DNA of 64,000 nt from CAVQEG01 sp963711465 (lineage in GTDB: Bacteria > Bacteroidota > Ignavibacteria > OLB7): assembly GCA_963711465.1 (NCBI GenBank), contig CAVQEG010000001.1, forward strand, positions 992,001-1,056,000, given 5' to 3'. The notes beneath the pieces are model-generated. The model saw only the letters and a program-made list of their open reading frames with translations, was not told the DNA's origin and did no database searches. The position numbers and the translations under genes were made by a program. This document shows positions 53,994 through 62,400 of the stretch, in pieces; the stretch's first letter is position 1, and each line of letters begins with the position of its first letter.

Positions 53994-54317
53994 TCAGTCG
54001 CCGCTGTCGCCCTCGGACGCATCGCCCTGGGGTCCACCTTCCCCTTCGCCATGGTAGCTTCTCGGAAGCGCGTTGATCTTGGCAAGCTCGCCATAGACGT
54101 AATCAAGCGACTCGTTGAAGGCCTGACGGAACTTTTCAAAATCCTCCTTGTAAAGGAAGATCTTGTACTTCTCCCGCTCGTCGTCTACCCCACGCTTGCT
54201 TTCGGTAATCGTGAGATAATAATCGCTTCCGGATCGCGTCGCACGGACGTCGATGAAATAGGTCCGCTTGCCGGCGCGCACTCGGCGTGAGAAGACTTCA
54301 TCACGATTATTTTCCAC
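53994..54317 (-). CDS. PUR family nucleic-acid-binding protein (DUF3276)
   Basis: A 107-residue cytoplasmic protein: EVFSRRVRAGKRTYFIDVRA, then DYYLTITESKRGVDDE and KYKIFLYKEDFEKFRQAFNE, the single PUR-alpha-like fold (four strands and a helix) known from Bacteroidota, Chlorobi and spirochaetes. Bacterial PUR proteins bind single-stranded nucleic acid as dimers. The acidic glycine-rich tail (about 90-107) is typical. The start is GTG at 54317, with a TATCTTTC element 36 nt upstream and its own terminator, so it is a monocistronic unit. Confidence 0.9.
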   Translation of the reverse strand: MENNRDEVFSRRVRAGKRTYFIDVRATRSGSDYYLTITESKRGVDDEREKYKIFLYKEDFEKFRQAFNESLDYVYGELAKINALPRSYHGEGEGGPQGDASEGDSGD

Positions 54318-54352
54318 GGGCGCGTCCCTTTGGTTAGATGGTACAGAACGGC

Positions 54353-54360
54353 GAAAGATA
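54353..54360 (-). promoter_or_regulatory. Putative -7 promoter element (TATCTTTC) for the PUR gene
   Basis: TATCTTTC on the minus strand fits TAnnTTTG at seven of eight positions. It lies 36 nt before the GTG start, at the 3' edge of the upstream propeller gene (stop at 54364). Confidence 0.4.
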
Positions 54361-54363
54361 GCA

Positions 54364-56634
54364 TTATCGCCGAATCACGGCAATTTTTCCCACCACGGTC
54401 GATTCGCCGGTCGTCGATCCGGCAGCGATCACGTAGACGCCAGAGGCGACCGGCGCCCCATCGTCGTCGAGGCCGTCCCAGAACGCCACCGCGCCCCCGG
54501 GTGAATCGAACTGTCGGATCAACCGCCCGTCCGGAGTAAGGATCTTCACGACCGCATGATCCGGAATGCCGGCAATTCGGGCCGGCGAAGCAGACGGGAT
54601 CTCGAACGGCATCGGAGAAATCACCATCGGCCCCGGTTGCTCCGGTGCCTCGACCGCCGGCGTCGAGACGACGCTCAGCCCGTTGGCCGTGCCGATGTAG
54701 ATGTCACCCGTGGTATCGATCGGCAGCACCGCGAGGACACGATCGTCGGCAAGCGGAGAATTCGCCACCGTGAAATGCTCGAGCACCTTCTCGCCGTCGT
54801 CGGAAAGCACGTAGACCCCCTGGTCGGTGCCGATCCACTTGTGATTCAATGCGTCGACTGCAATTGCATTGATCGGAACGTCGGACAGTGCATCCACTCG
54901 CTGGATTCCCGGTGACGCATTTCCGAATACAACCGAATACGGATCGACGATGTACAGCAGTCCCTTCGGCGATCCCACCCACAACTGATTGTCGTCGTCC
55001 ACCGCCAGCGCCGTCGCCGTATTGCTCAACAGTCCGTCGCGCGTGGTCAGCACCCCGATCAGGTCGTCGGTCTTGTCGCGCAGCGTCCCGGCGTCGTTGA
55101 TGTACATCAACCCGATGCCGTTCTCCCGATCCTCGTCCGATCCCAGCCATTTCGTGCCCGCCTGATCGATCGCGATCCACTTGAAGTTGCGCGTGTACCC
55201 AGTCTTGAACGCCACCCACCGATCGTCCTCCGTCTCCACTTCGCTGTCCGGAAGCCGCGCTACCAGTACCGGCCCCGTCGAGGACGTGTTGTCCCAGTTG
55301 ACGAGCCACGTTCTGCCGTACTCGTCGGCAGCTGCCTGAAACCCGATCACGTAGTTGGGAATGCTGGGTACCGCGGTAAGTGGAGAATTCGTGTTGGTGA
55401 TCTGCTCGGCGTGCGCCGAGTCGCCCTGCATGGTGAATCGCGCGAAGCCGGCCCCGAACGTCCCGACCCAGATCGCCCCGTCGCCGCCGGTACTCACCAG
55501 CCGCGCCGGTCCGCGGATCTCCTCGGTCGTACCGACGCGGAACGTGCTCCACTGTCCGTCGCGCAGTCGCGACACACCGTCGTTCCCGCTCGCCGCCCAG
55601 ATCGATCCGTCGACCGCACGTGCCAGCGACGCGAACTCGTTGCCAACGGCGGAATTCGGATCGAGCAGCCGAAGCGTCGAACCGTCGATGATCCCCAGTC
55701 CCCTTCCGTCGAAGCCAACGGCAATCCGTCCTCCGTCGTCGACCGCCACTGCGGTCACTGTCGCGGGCAGAACCGCGTCGACGCGCTCGAACCGGTCCCC
55801 GATCAGCCGGTACACATCGCCTCCGGATGCGGCCACGACGACCGTTCCGCCGTGCGTCAGTCGCGCCTCGCGCTGAGGCAGATCGTCGCGTCGCTGCAGT
55901 GAACCGTCAATGTAGTCGTAGGTGCCCGAGTCGGTTGCAATCACCGGTCGTCCGTCGATCGACGCAATCGACACCGCTCGAACGGGCGTGGACACGGGCG
56001 AGGGGACGACCCTCCAGGCCTGCGGCGCCGCGAGGTTGACGCCGTGCAGCGGTGCGACGGCCACGCCGCCGTCGGTGGCGAGCCAGATCGAGTCGCCGTG
56101 AATCAGCATGTCGTTCACCGACGTATTCGTCGGAATGCCGCCCAGCCGGAGGTAGGATTCGATGAACGCGCTGTCGGCCGGATGATAGACCGAGACGCCG
56201 AAGGACGTCAGGACGTACACTACTGAGTCGTGGAAAGCGAATCCGGTGACGCGACGTACCGGACGATCGGTCTCGGCCGTGATCTCCGTTGCGTAGTGCC
56301 ACACTCCGTCAGGCGTTCTGATACTGATCGATCCGCTCTCGGATCCTACGTACAGCGCGCCGTCGGGCGCGACCGCGAGCGCGCTAGAGTTGAGCCGAAG
56401 CAGCCCCTCGGTGGTCCGTACGTAGTTGAAGGAATTCGACTGCAGGTCGAACCCGAGCAGGCCGCCGGTCGTCGCCGCCCACAGCGTTCCATCGGCGGCA
56501 AATGAGGCGGCACGGATCGACGTGACCGCGCTGTACACCTTCCACTCATATCGGTTCTGCGCGTGCAGCCCAACGCTGGCCAGAGCAAGTGCGACGATCA
56601 CGATCGAAATCCCGACGCTACGACGTGAGTTCAT
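54364..56634 (-). CDS. Secreted two-component-regulator-like beta-propeller protein
   Basis: A 756-residue exported protein. The signal peptide is about 1-26 (VALALASVGLHAQ). About 10-12 short propeller repeats follow, of the Reg_prop kind (GTLWAATTGGLLGFDL, NQLWVGSPKGLLYIVDP, HKWIGTDQGVYVLSDDG, IYIGTANGLSVVST). The C-terminal domain (about 660-756) has AVVKILTPDGRLIRQFD, GGAVAFWDGLDDDGAPVASGVYVIAA and GKIAVIRR, the FlgD-Ig-like/T9SS sorting form. Unlike two-component hybrids it has no kinase domain. The ATG at 56634 gives a clean signal peptide; another is at 56646. The protein is likely exported by T9SS. Function of the propeller is unknown. Confidence 0.85.
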   Translation of the reverse strand: MNSRRSVGISIVIVALALASVGLHAQNRYEWKVYSAVTSIRAASFAADGTLWAATTGGLLGFDLQSNSFNYVRTTEGLLRLNSSALAVAPDGALYVGSESGSISIRTPDGVWHYATEITAETDRPVRRVTGFAFHDSVVYVLTSFGVSVYHPADSAFIESYLRLGGIPTNTSVNDMLIHGDSIWLATDGGVAVAPLHGVNLAAPQAWRVVPSPVSTPVRAVSIASIDGRPVIATDSGTYDYIDGSLQRRDDLPQREARLTHGGTVVVAASGGDVYRLIGDRFERVDAVLPATVTAVAVDDGGRIAVGFDGRGLGIIDGSTLRLLDPNSAVGNEFASLARAVDGSIWAASGNDGVSRLRDGQWSTFRVGTTEEIRGPARLVSTGGDGAIWVGTFGAGFARFTMQGDSAHAEQITNTNSPLTAVPSIPNYVIGFQAAADEYGRTWLVNWDNTSSTGPVLVARLPDSEVETEDDRWVAFKTGYTRNFKWIAIDQAGTKWLGSDEDRENGIGLMYINDAGTLRDKTDDLIGVLTTRDGLLSNTATALAVDDDNQLWVGSPKGLLYIVDPYSVVFGNASPGIQRVDALSDVPINAIAVDALNHKWIGTDQGVYVLSDDGEKVLEHFTVANSPLADDRVLAVLPIDTTGDIYIGTANGLSVVSTPAVEAPEQPGPMVISPMPFEIPSASPARIAGIPDHAVVKILTPDGRLIRQFDSPGGAVAFWDGLDDDGAPVASGVYVIAAGSTTGESTVVGKIAVIRR

Positions 56635-56814
56635 TGACTGGAGCATGTGTGTGGAACGGCGAGAAGGCCTGCGGCGCCGAGCCTTCCGAGAGCATTTGCC
56701 CGGCTGCGACAGAGGCGCCAACAACGGACCCGCGGGGCTTCTCCGCAAGGTCATCCGTGATGCATCGACCCGATCGGCGACGGTTGGGTCGCCCGGCCGA
56801 CGAAGAAGTGGCGA

Positions 56815-57288
56815 TCAGGCGGCATCGATCGCCGCAAGCAGGCGTGCGGTCTCGATTGCCGCGGCCGTCGCCTCCCATCCCTTGTTTCCGGCCTTCGATC
56901 CCGCCCGCTCGAGTGCCTGCTCGATCGTATCGACGGTCAACACACCGAGCGCACATGGAACGCCGGTCGCCGCCATCGCATCGGCAACGCCACCCACGGC
57001 AGCCGTCGCCACGTGCTCGAAGTGGGCAGTGGCACCACGGATCACACATCCGAGCGCCACGACGGCGTCGTAGTTTCCCGATGCAGCCAGTCGACGAACC
57101 ACCAGCGGCAGCTCGAATCCTCCGGGACAGTACGCGACCACCACACCCTCGCGATCTCCTCCGTGCATCTGCACGCAGTCCAGCGCGCCGGCCAGCAGCC
57201 GCTCGGTCACCAGTTCATTCCAGCGTGTGACGGCGATGGCAATTCGCAGTCCGTCAGCGTTGATCGCTCCGCGCAGGATGTTCGGCAT
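56815..57288 (-). CDS. ribH: 6,7-dimethyl-8-ribityllumazine synthase
   Basis: A 157-residue enzyme of riboflavin synthesis, joining 5-amino-6-ribitylaminouracil and 3,4-dihydroxy-2-butanone-4-phosphate. RIAIAVTRWNELVTERLLAG, the PGGFELPLVVRRLA loop, VVALGCVIRGATAHFEHVAT (histidine of the active site) and GVLTVDTIEQALERAGSKAGNKG are all intact. It assembles as pentamers or icosahedral capsids. The ATG at 57288 starts MPNILRGAINADGLRIAI. No other riboflavin genes are nearby. A perfect TATGTTTG promoter element lies 80 nt upstream. Confidence 0.96.
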   Translation of the reverse strand: MPNILRGAINADGLRIAIAVTRWNELVTERLLAGALDCVQMHGGDREGVVVAYCPGGFELPLVVRRLAASGNYDAVVALGCVIRGATAHFEHVATAAVGGVADAMAATGVPCALGVLTVDTIEQALERAGSKAGNKGWEATAAAIETARLLAAIDAA

Positions 57289-57367
57289 TCGTATCCGTCC
57301 CGATGATTGCGCCGCGCGTTGTGCGTGGCATGTGTAGTTTTCCTGATTCCCCGACGACCACAGACCG

Positions 57368-57375
57368 CAAACATA
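57368..57375 (-). promoter_or_regulatory. Putative -7 promoter element TATGTTTG for ribH
   Basis: TATGTTTG on the minus strand is an exact match to TAnnTTTG. It lies in the divergent spacer between ribH and the DUF547 lipoprotein, about 80 nt before the ribH ATG, leaving a leader of about 70 nt, too short for an FMN riboswitch. A TAGTTTTC on the plus strand (57334-57341) may serve the opposite gene. Confidence 0.45.
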
Positions 57376-57387
57376 CGAGTCACGCCG

Positions 57388-58392
57388 ATGCGACCCCGAG
57401 CGCTCCCACTGCGAATTCACCGTGCCATTTCCCTCCTCCTCCTTGCCGCGCTGTGCGCTGTCGCCAGTGCCTGCGGCGACGCCGACGTGAGGGTCGACGA
57501 GCGCGCCGGAATGGCGAGCGTGGCGACGACCGATTCGGTTGCTGCGACACCGTCGCCTGACTCGGGTGTTGCCGCCCGGCCGGTCGACACCGCATCCCCT
57601 GCGGCCGCCGCGACTCCGGGAGTGCGGGACTCACTGGCGACGGCCTCGCCGGGTTCCTCGACGACACCCGTCGACACCATGTCAGCGTCCGACAGCACCG
57701 AAACGCATCAGCCCAACGCAACCGCGGGCGTCACACAGCCGGATGGGCAGCTCTTCGACGGTCTGCTCTCCAGAGCCGTCGCGAATGGCCGCGTCGACTA
57801 CTCGGTGTTCCGTAACAATCCACGGTTCGGCACATACCTGGAGCAGCTGGCCGCCGCAGATGTCACCACGATGTCGCCGAACGAACAGCTCGCCTTCTGG
57901 ATCAACTCCTACAACGCGCTGACGATTCGCAACGTGCTCGACAATCCGGCGATGAAGCGCCCGATCGACGTCAAGGGGTTCTTCGACGCAACGACCTTCC
58001 GCGTCGCTGGGCGCACGATGACGCTCAACGAGATCGAGAACGACGTCATCCGACCGCGATTCCATGACCCGCTCGTGCACTTCGGCCTCGTATGCGCCGC
58101 TCGGAGCTGTCCGCCGCTGCGCCCGAGCGCCTACACCGCGGCGCACGTTCGCGCCCGACTTGCCGAGAACGCGCGGGACTACCTCGCATCGGAGTACAAT
58201 CACTACGATCCGACGACGAACACGCTCCGGCTCTCGCAGATCTTCGACTGGTATAGGGAAGACTTCGGCGGCAGTGAGACCGATCTGCGCGCGTTCGCAA
58301 AGAAATACGGTCCGCCCTCGTGGAAGGACGCGATCAACGACCACACGCTCATCGAGTTCATTGACTACGACTGGAGGTTGAACGCGCAGTAA
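57388..58392 (+). CDS. DUF547 lipoprotein
   Basis: A 334-residue predicted lipoprotein. The signal sequence ISLLLLAALCAVASACGD has lipobox ASAC (Cys about 29). A long Ser/Thr/Ala/Pro-rich linker (about 30-120) is followed by a DUF547 domain (about 125-330) with LLSRAVANGRVDYSVF, LAFWINSYNALTIRNV, VHFGLVCAARSCPPLRPSAY (conserved CxxxSCPPL) and LRLSQIFDWYREDFGG. DUF547 proteins have a papain-like/transglutaminase-like fold of unknown activity; here the Cys and His of the CAARSCPPL region are candidates for a catalytic site. The 3' end overlaps the opposite-strand lipoprotein gene by 35 bp. Confidence 0.85.
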   Translation: MRPRALPLRIHRAISLLLLAALCAVASACGDADVRVDERAGMASVATTDSVAATPSPDSGVAARPVDTASPAAAATPGVRDSLATASPGSSTTPVDTMSASDSTETHQPNATAGVTQPDGQLFDGLLSRAVANGRVDYSVFRNNPRFGTYLEQLAAADVTTMSPNEQLAFWINSYNALTIRNVLDNPAMKRPIDVKGFFDATTFRVAGRTMTLNEIENDVIRPRFHDPLVHFGLVCAARSCPPLRPSAYTAAHVRARLAENARDYLASEYNHYDPTTNTLRLSQIFDWYREDFGGSETDLRAFAKKYGPPSWKDAINDHTLIEFIDYDWRLNAQ

Positions 58393-58870
58393 CCGGTGCC
58401 GGCGGCAGGCGCAGAACCAGGTCTCCGACGATCGGAAACGGACAGCATCCCCCCACGCGTTTGAGCGTCAGATCGTAGCGAGCCGCAGCGCGAAAGGCGG
58501 GGTTTCCAAGCGTATCGGTCACGGTGCGAAATGCGACGACCGCGACGGTGATTCCTTCGTATCGCGTCGTGTCATCTGCGACGAACGCATCATCGAGCGG
58601 CCGCAGCGTGTCGATCGCCGTCGTGTCGGTCGCATCCGTTCGAAACGCGATGACCGTCGCCGCAGAGGTCGTGTCGGTGATGATCCACGAGGTGTCGTGC
58701 CCGTCGATCGTTCCCGTGCGTGTGGCAGTGTCCAGAACGACCACGCGAAGCACCGGCGGTGCCGGTCCGCAATCGATACCGGAGCAGGTGTCGACGCACG
58801 CCGCAGCGGCCGGAATCAATGCCAGCACTCCCGCCAGGAGCGCCAGCCGATGCAGTCGCGGGTGCCTCAC
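58358..58870 (-). CDS. Small cysteine-containing lipoprotein of unknown function
   Basis: A 170-residue predicted lipoprotein. The signal peptide LALLAGVLALIPAAAAC ends in lipobox AAAC (Cys about 25), followed by a cluster of cysteines (CVDTCSGIDCGP) and then beta-rich sequence (VLRVVVLDTATRTGTIDG, TTRYEGITVAVVAFRT). A second Cys pair is GGCCPFP near the end. No family is recognised. The GTG start overlaps the stop of the DprE1-like gene by 4 nt (GTGA), so the two are translated together. It ends inside the 3' end of the convergent DUF547 gene. Confidence 0.65.
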   Translation of the reverse strand: MRHPRLHRLALLAGVLALIPAAAACVDTCSGIDCGPAPPVLRVVVLDTATRTGTIDGHDTSWIITDTTSAATVIAFRTDATDTTAIDTLRPLDDAFVADDTTRYEGITVAVVAFRTVTDTLGNPAFRAAARYDLTLKRVGGCCPFPIVGDLVLRLPPAPVTARSTSSRSQ

Positions 58871-60384
58871 GCCGCGCCATCCGCAGCTTCGGGAAACAGC
58901 CGCCTGAACAGATTGGTCTCGAGCATCGATTCGGGATCACATTCGCTCTTGAGCCGCAGGAATCGATCGACGGCATCATCGCCGAGGAATCGTCGCACTG
59001 CCGGCGCCTGCAGCGTGCTGTCCTTTGCGAAGTAGAACCGACCACCGGCCTCGAGCACGACCTCATTCATTCGATGCGCCAGGTCGAAGATCTCCGAGCG
59101 ATTGCCCGGCGTGATGCGGAAATCGAGCGCGAGCGAGTACCCGTCGACGGCGTGCGACATGAGAAATCGATCCGGACGGTGGCGCTTGAACACGGCCAGG
59201 TAACTGGGATGCCCCGCCTCCTGCGCCATGTGCAACTGATCGGAGAACACGTCTCTGGCGCGCTCGCGCGGAACGAAGCTCTGGTACTGGATCAGCCCCC
59301 CCGGTCCGTAGGCACGACGCCACTCCGGGACGTAATCGAGTAGGAACGCGAACGCCGCGTGCGACTGCCGGTAGTGCCCGCCACGGTCGAGCGCCCGGCT
59401 GGCCAGGTACTTCGCCTGGTTGACCCGCCGCACGCCGAAGTCGTTGGCGAACGGACGCATGACCTTCCAGAGCACCGACTTCGGAAGGATACCGCCAATG
59501 GTGTCGGGCAGCTCCTGATGTTCGATGCGAAGCGTCTGCGCCGGAGCGTCGTCGTCCCCCTCCTTCAGATAGTTGGCCTGATGAATGACACCACGGCCGC
59601 GCTCCGCCCCCGACGCAAATGCGTCGATCCACCCGACGAGGTAGTCGGCGAACGGCACCCGGCGCTCGAACACGTCGAACATCTCCTCGAGTGACCGGAC
59701 GTTGATCGGCTCCACATCCAGCAGCCCGGAGTGGACGCGCTTGAGCTGCAGACGCAGCCGCGTGATCACGCCGAGCATTCCGAACCCGCCTATGGCCGCC
59801 TCGAACAGCTCGCTTTCGACCGTCGGCGAACAGTGTCGCACGTCTCCGGACGGTAGCAACAGATCGAAGTCGAGTACATGTTCGCCGATCGTCCCGGCGT
59901 GGAAGTTGTTCTTGCCATGGATGTTCATCGCAAGACAGCCGCCGAGCGTCGGGAACATGGTACCGGGAACCACGGGCGGCCACCAGCCATCACCGATCGC
60001 ATGCTGCCAGAGTTGTCTGATCGTGACGCCGGCCTCGACGTCGATGATCCCCCGCTCAGGACTCCAGTCGAGGATCCGATTCAATCGGGTCAGGTCCAGC
60101 ACGATGTTCTCGGCGTTGAGCGCGGCGTCGCCGTAACTGCGACCTGCGCCGCGCAAACCTACGCTGCGTCCGGTCTGTCGGGCAACGTCGAAGACACGGC
60201 GGACGCCATCGACCGTCGACGGACGATAGACGTAGGACGTCGCCGACGAGCTGCGTCCGAACCCTGCCAGCAGCTCGATTCGCTCCGTCGGCAGCACCTC
60301 CGCGGCGACAACGGTGCCGACTCCGCCGGGCGTATCGCTCCCGGCGGTGCCACCGCTGCGCTTGGACGGATTGATCGGATTCAT
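58867..60384 (-). CDS. DprE1-like FAD-dependent polyprenylphosphoryl sugar oxidase
   Basis: A 505-residue FAD-binding (PCMH/VAO-type) oxidoreductase. VGLRGAGRSYGDAALNAENI, VEAGVTIRQLWQHAIGDGWW and PGTMFPTLGGCLAMNIHGKN form the flavin site, and GGRFYFAKDSTLQAPAVRRF carries the conserved lysine. It is closest to DprE1, which oxidises decaprenylphosphoryl-ribose at C2 as the first half of an epimerisation. In Mycobacterium DprE1 a GWNICVDF motif holds Cys387; the matching segment here is GYSLALDF, so that position is alanine. The gene is followed by a coupled lipoprotein and preceded 33 bp upstream by an SDR gene, the usual DprE1/DprE2 pair. Confidence 0.82.
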   Translation of the reverse strand: MNPINPSKRSGGTAGSDTPGGVGTVVAAEVLPTERIELLAGFGRSSSATSYVYRPSTVDGVRRVFDVARQTGRSVGLRGAGRSYGDAALNAENIVLDLTRLNRILDWSPERGIIDVEAGVTIRQLWQHAIGDGWWPPVVPGTMFPTLGGCLAMNIHGKNNFHAGTIGEHVLDFDLLLPSGDVRHCSPTVESELFEAAIGGFGMLGVITRLRLQLKRVHSGLLDVEPINVRSLEEMFDVFERRVPFADYLVGWIDAFASGAERGRGVIHQANYLKEGDDDAPAQTLRIEHQELPDTIGGILPKSVLWKVMRPFANDFGVRRVNQAKYLASRALDRGGHYRQSHAAFAFLLDYVPEWRRAYGPGGLIQYQSFVPRERARDVFSDQLHMAQEAGHPSYLAVFKRHRPDRFLMSHAVDGYSLALDFRITPGNRSEIFDLAHRMNEVVLEAGGRFYFAKDSTLQAPAVRRFLGDDAVDRFLRLKSECDPESMLETNLFRRLFPEAADGAA

Positions 60385-60417
60385 GTGAGTCTCCCTTCGA
60401 TCATCAACTCCCTTCGA

Positions 60418-61173
60418 TCAGATGCTCAACCGTCGAAACACGAACGATGGCAGCGCACGCACGATAATGCCGACAGCGCGCCAGCGCTCGGGAACGTAGG
60501 CGACCGTGCGACCGCGCCGCGCTGCGTCGACGATCTGACCGGCCGCCTCCTGGGGCGTGATCAGCCACAGCAGCTTCTCGCGACCCTCCGTCATGGCGGT
60601 CTCGACGAATCCCGGTTTGATCGTGACCACACGGACACCGAAGCGACTCAACCGATTGCGAAGCGCTTCGAGATACGTGTCCAGCGCCGCCTTGCTGGTG
60701 CAGTAGGCCGGGTTTCCACGCCGTCCGCGATCTCCCGCGATCGATGAGATGCCGACGATCGTGCCCTGGCGCGTGCGCTCGAACCGCGCCGCGGCTTCGT
60801 TGCACCACGCCATCGCCCCGAGTGTGTTGACCTCGAGAATCAGCGCGTCCTTGTCGGTGTTGTACTCGTTCTCACTCACCTCGGGCATGACGCCGGCACA
60901 GTAGAAGACCGCATCGAGTCCGCCCAGGCGACGAGCGATGTCCTGGAAGAGCGCCGGGACCTCGTCGCGCCGCCGCACGTCGTGTTCGATCGCAATGGCG
61001 GCAGCCTCCGAGCTGTCACGGGAGAGTTCCTCCGCGAGCGCGTCGAGCCGTTGACGGCTGCGTGCCACGAGCGCCACGCGACAGCCACCGGCGGCGAGTC
61101 GTCGCGCCACCGCCTCTCCAATTCCCGACGACGCCCCGATGACGATCGCCGTCTTCCATGGTAGGGTGCTCAT
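60418..61173 (-). CDS. SDR-family oxidoreductase, DprE2-like
   Basis: A 251-residue classical short-chain dehydrogenase. The cofactor motif is TAIVIGASSGIGEAVARRLA, with AVFYCAGVMPE, and the catalytic YxxxK is in NPAYCTSKAALDTYLEAL, preceded by Ser in GISSIAGDRGRR. The C-terminal segment GIIVRALPSFVFRRLSI could associate with membrane, as in DprE2, which reduces the keto intermediate made by DprE1. Placed 33 bp upstream of the DprE1-like gene. Other SDR substrates are not excluded. Confidence 0.85.
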   Translation of the reverse strand: MSTLPWKTAIVIGASSGIGEAVARRLAAGGCRVALVARSRQRLDALAEELSRDSSEAAAIAIEHDVRRRDEVPALFQDIARRLGGLDAVFYCAGVMPEVSENEYNTDKDALILEVNTLGAMAWCNEAAARFERTRQGTIVGISSIAGDRGRRGNPAYCTSKAALDTYLEALRNRLSRFGVRVVTIKPGFVETAMTEGREKLLWLITPQEAAGQIVDAARRGRTVAYVPERWRAVGIIVRALPSFVFRRLSI

Positions 61174-61213
61174 GCCTTGAACGTTTGTGAATTCCCTCAG
61201 CTGTGCCCGGTCC

Positions 61214-62368
61214 TCAACCTCGCGCCAGTGCCTGGTCGATGTCGGCGATCAAATCCTCGACATTCTCGATTCCCACAGAGAACCGCACCAGTCCGTCGGT
61301 GATTCCAAGCCGCTGGCGCGTTTCCGCCGGAACCGATCCATGCGTCATTGAAACCGGATGTGCAAGCAGCGACTCAACACCTCCCAGCGATTCGGCGAAG
61401 GTGAACAGCCGGACCGATGCGCAGAAGGTGCGCGCGCGCTCGAGCGATCCCAGATCGGCAGAAATCATCCCGCCGAAGCCCCGCATCTGCCGACAGGCAA
61501 GCTCGTGCTGGGGAAACGTCTCCAGCCCGGGGTAGTTCACCGAGGCAAACTCGGGTCGCTCCAAAAGGTGCCGCGCCACCTCCATCGCGTTCGAACAGTG
61601 CCGATCCATCCGCACCGCCAGCGTCTTCACCGACCTGAGCGTCAGGAAGCAATCCTGCGGACCCGGGATGGCACCGATCGAATTCTGAAAGAACTTCAGG
61701 TGCTCCGCGATTTCGGCATCGCGCGTGATTGCCAGGCCGCCCACCACATCGCTGTGTCCGCCGATATACTTCGTCGAGGAATGCACGACGACGCTGGCGC
61801 CGAACTCGAGTGGGTTCTGCAGGTAGGGACTCATGAACGTGTTGTCGACCACCAGCATCGCACCCGACTTGTGTGCCAATGCGCCGATCGCCTCGAGATC
61901 GCACAGTCGCATCATCGGATTGGTCGGCGTCTCGGCGTAGATCATCCGCGTCGCCGGACGTATCGCTGAGCGGACCGCCTCGATGTCGCGGAAGTCGACG
62001 AAGGAAAATTCGTACCCATAGCGGCGGAGCACACGGTCGAACAGCCGGAACGTCCCCCCGTACATGTCGTCGCCTGCTACCACGTGGTCGCCCGGGGACA
62101 GAAGCCGCATCACCGCATCGATCGCGCCGAGTCCGCTGGAGAAGGCAAATCCGTGGGAACCGCGCTCGAGATCGGCGACACAAGCTTCGAGCGCGAATCG
62201 CGTGGGATTCTGCGTACGCGCGTACTCGAAGCCGGTGTGCTGGCCGATGCCGCTCTGGGCGTAGGTGGATGTCTGGAAAATCGGAACGTTCACCGATCCG
62301 GTCACCCGCTCGGGCTCCTGTCCCACATGGATTGCGCGGGTGGAGAATCCTATCTCATTCGTGCTCAT
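61214..62368 (-). CDS. Cystathionine gamma-synthase/lyase family PLP enzyme
   Basis: A 384-residue trans-sulfuration enzyme. The segment STRAIHVGQEPERVTGSVNVPIFQTSTY is typical. YARTQNPTRFALE, FSSGLGAIDAVMRLLSPGDH and ETPTNPMMRLCDL follow. The PLP lysine lies in VVHSSTKYIGGHSDVVGG (Lys about 200), and SLGGVESLLAHPVSMTHGSV is near the C-terminus. It binds PLP in the cytoplasm and makes or cleaves cystathionine (or homologous thioethers). MetB, MetC and cystathionine gamma-lyase cannot be separated with confidence by sequence. The neighbours (SDR and sugar-binding lipoprotein) are not sulfur genes. Confidence 0.93.
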   Translation of the reverse strand: MSTNEIGFSTRAIHVGQEPERVTGSVNVPIFQTSTYAQSGIGQHTGFEYARTQNPTRFALEACVADLERGSHGFAFSSGLGAIDAVMRLLSPGDHVVAGDDMYGGTFRLFDRVLRRYGYEFSFVDFRDIEAVRSAIRPATRMIYAETPTNPMMRLCDLEAIGALAHKSGAMLVVDNTFMSPYLQNPLEFGASVVVHSSTKYIGGHSDVVGGLAITRDAEIAEHLKFFQNSIGAIPGPQDCFLTLRSVKTLAVRMDRHCSNAMEVARHLLERPEFASVNYPGLETFPQHELACRQMRGFGGMISADLGSLERARTFCASVRLFTFAESLGGVESLLAHPVSMTHGSVPAETRQRLGITDGLVRFSVGIENVEDLIADIDQALARG

Positions 62369-62400
62369 ATCTCATTCGGTCTCTGATGTGCTGACTACGC

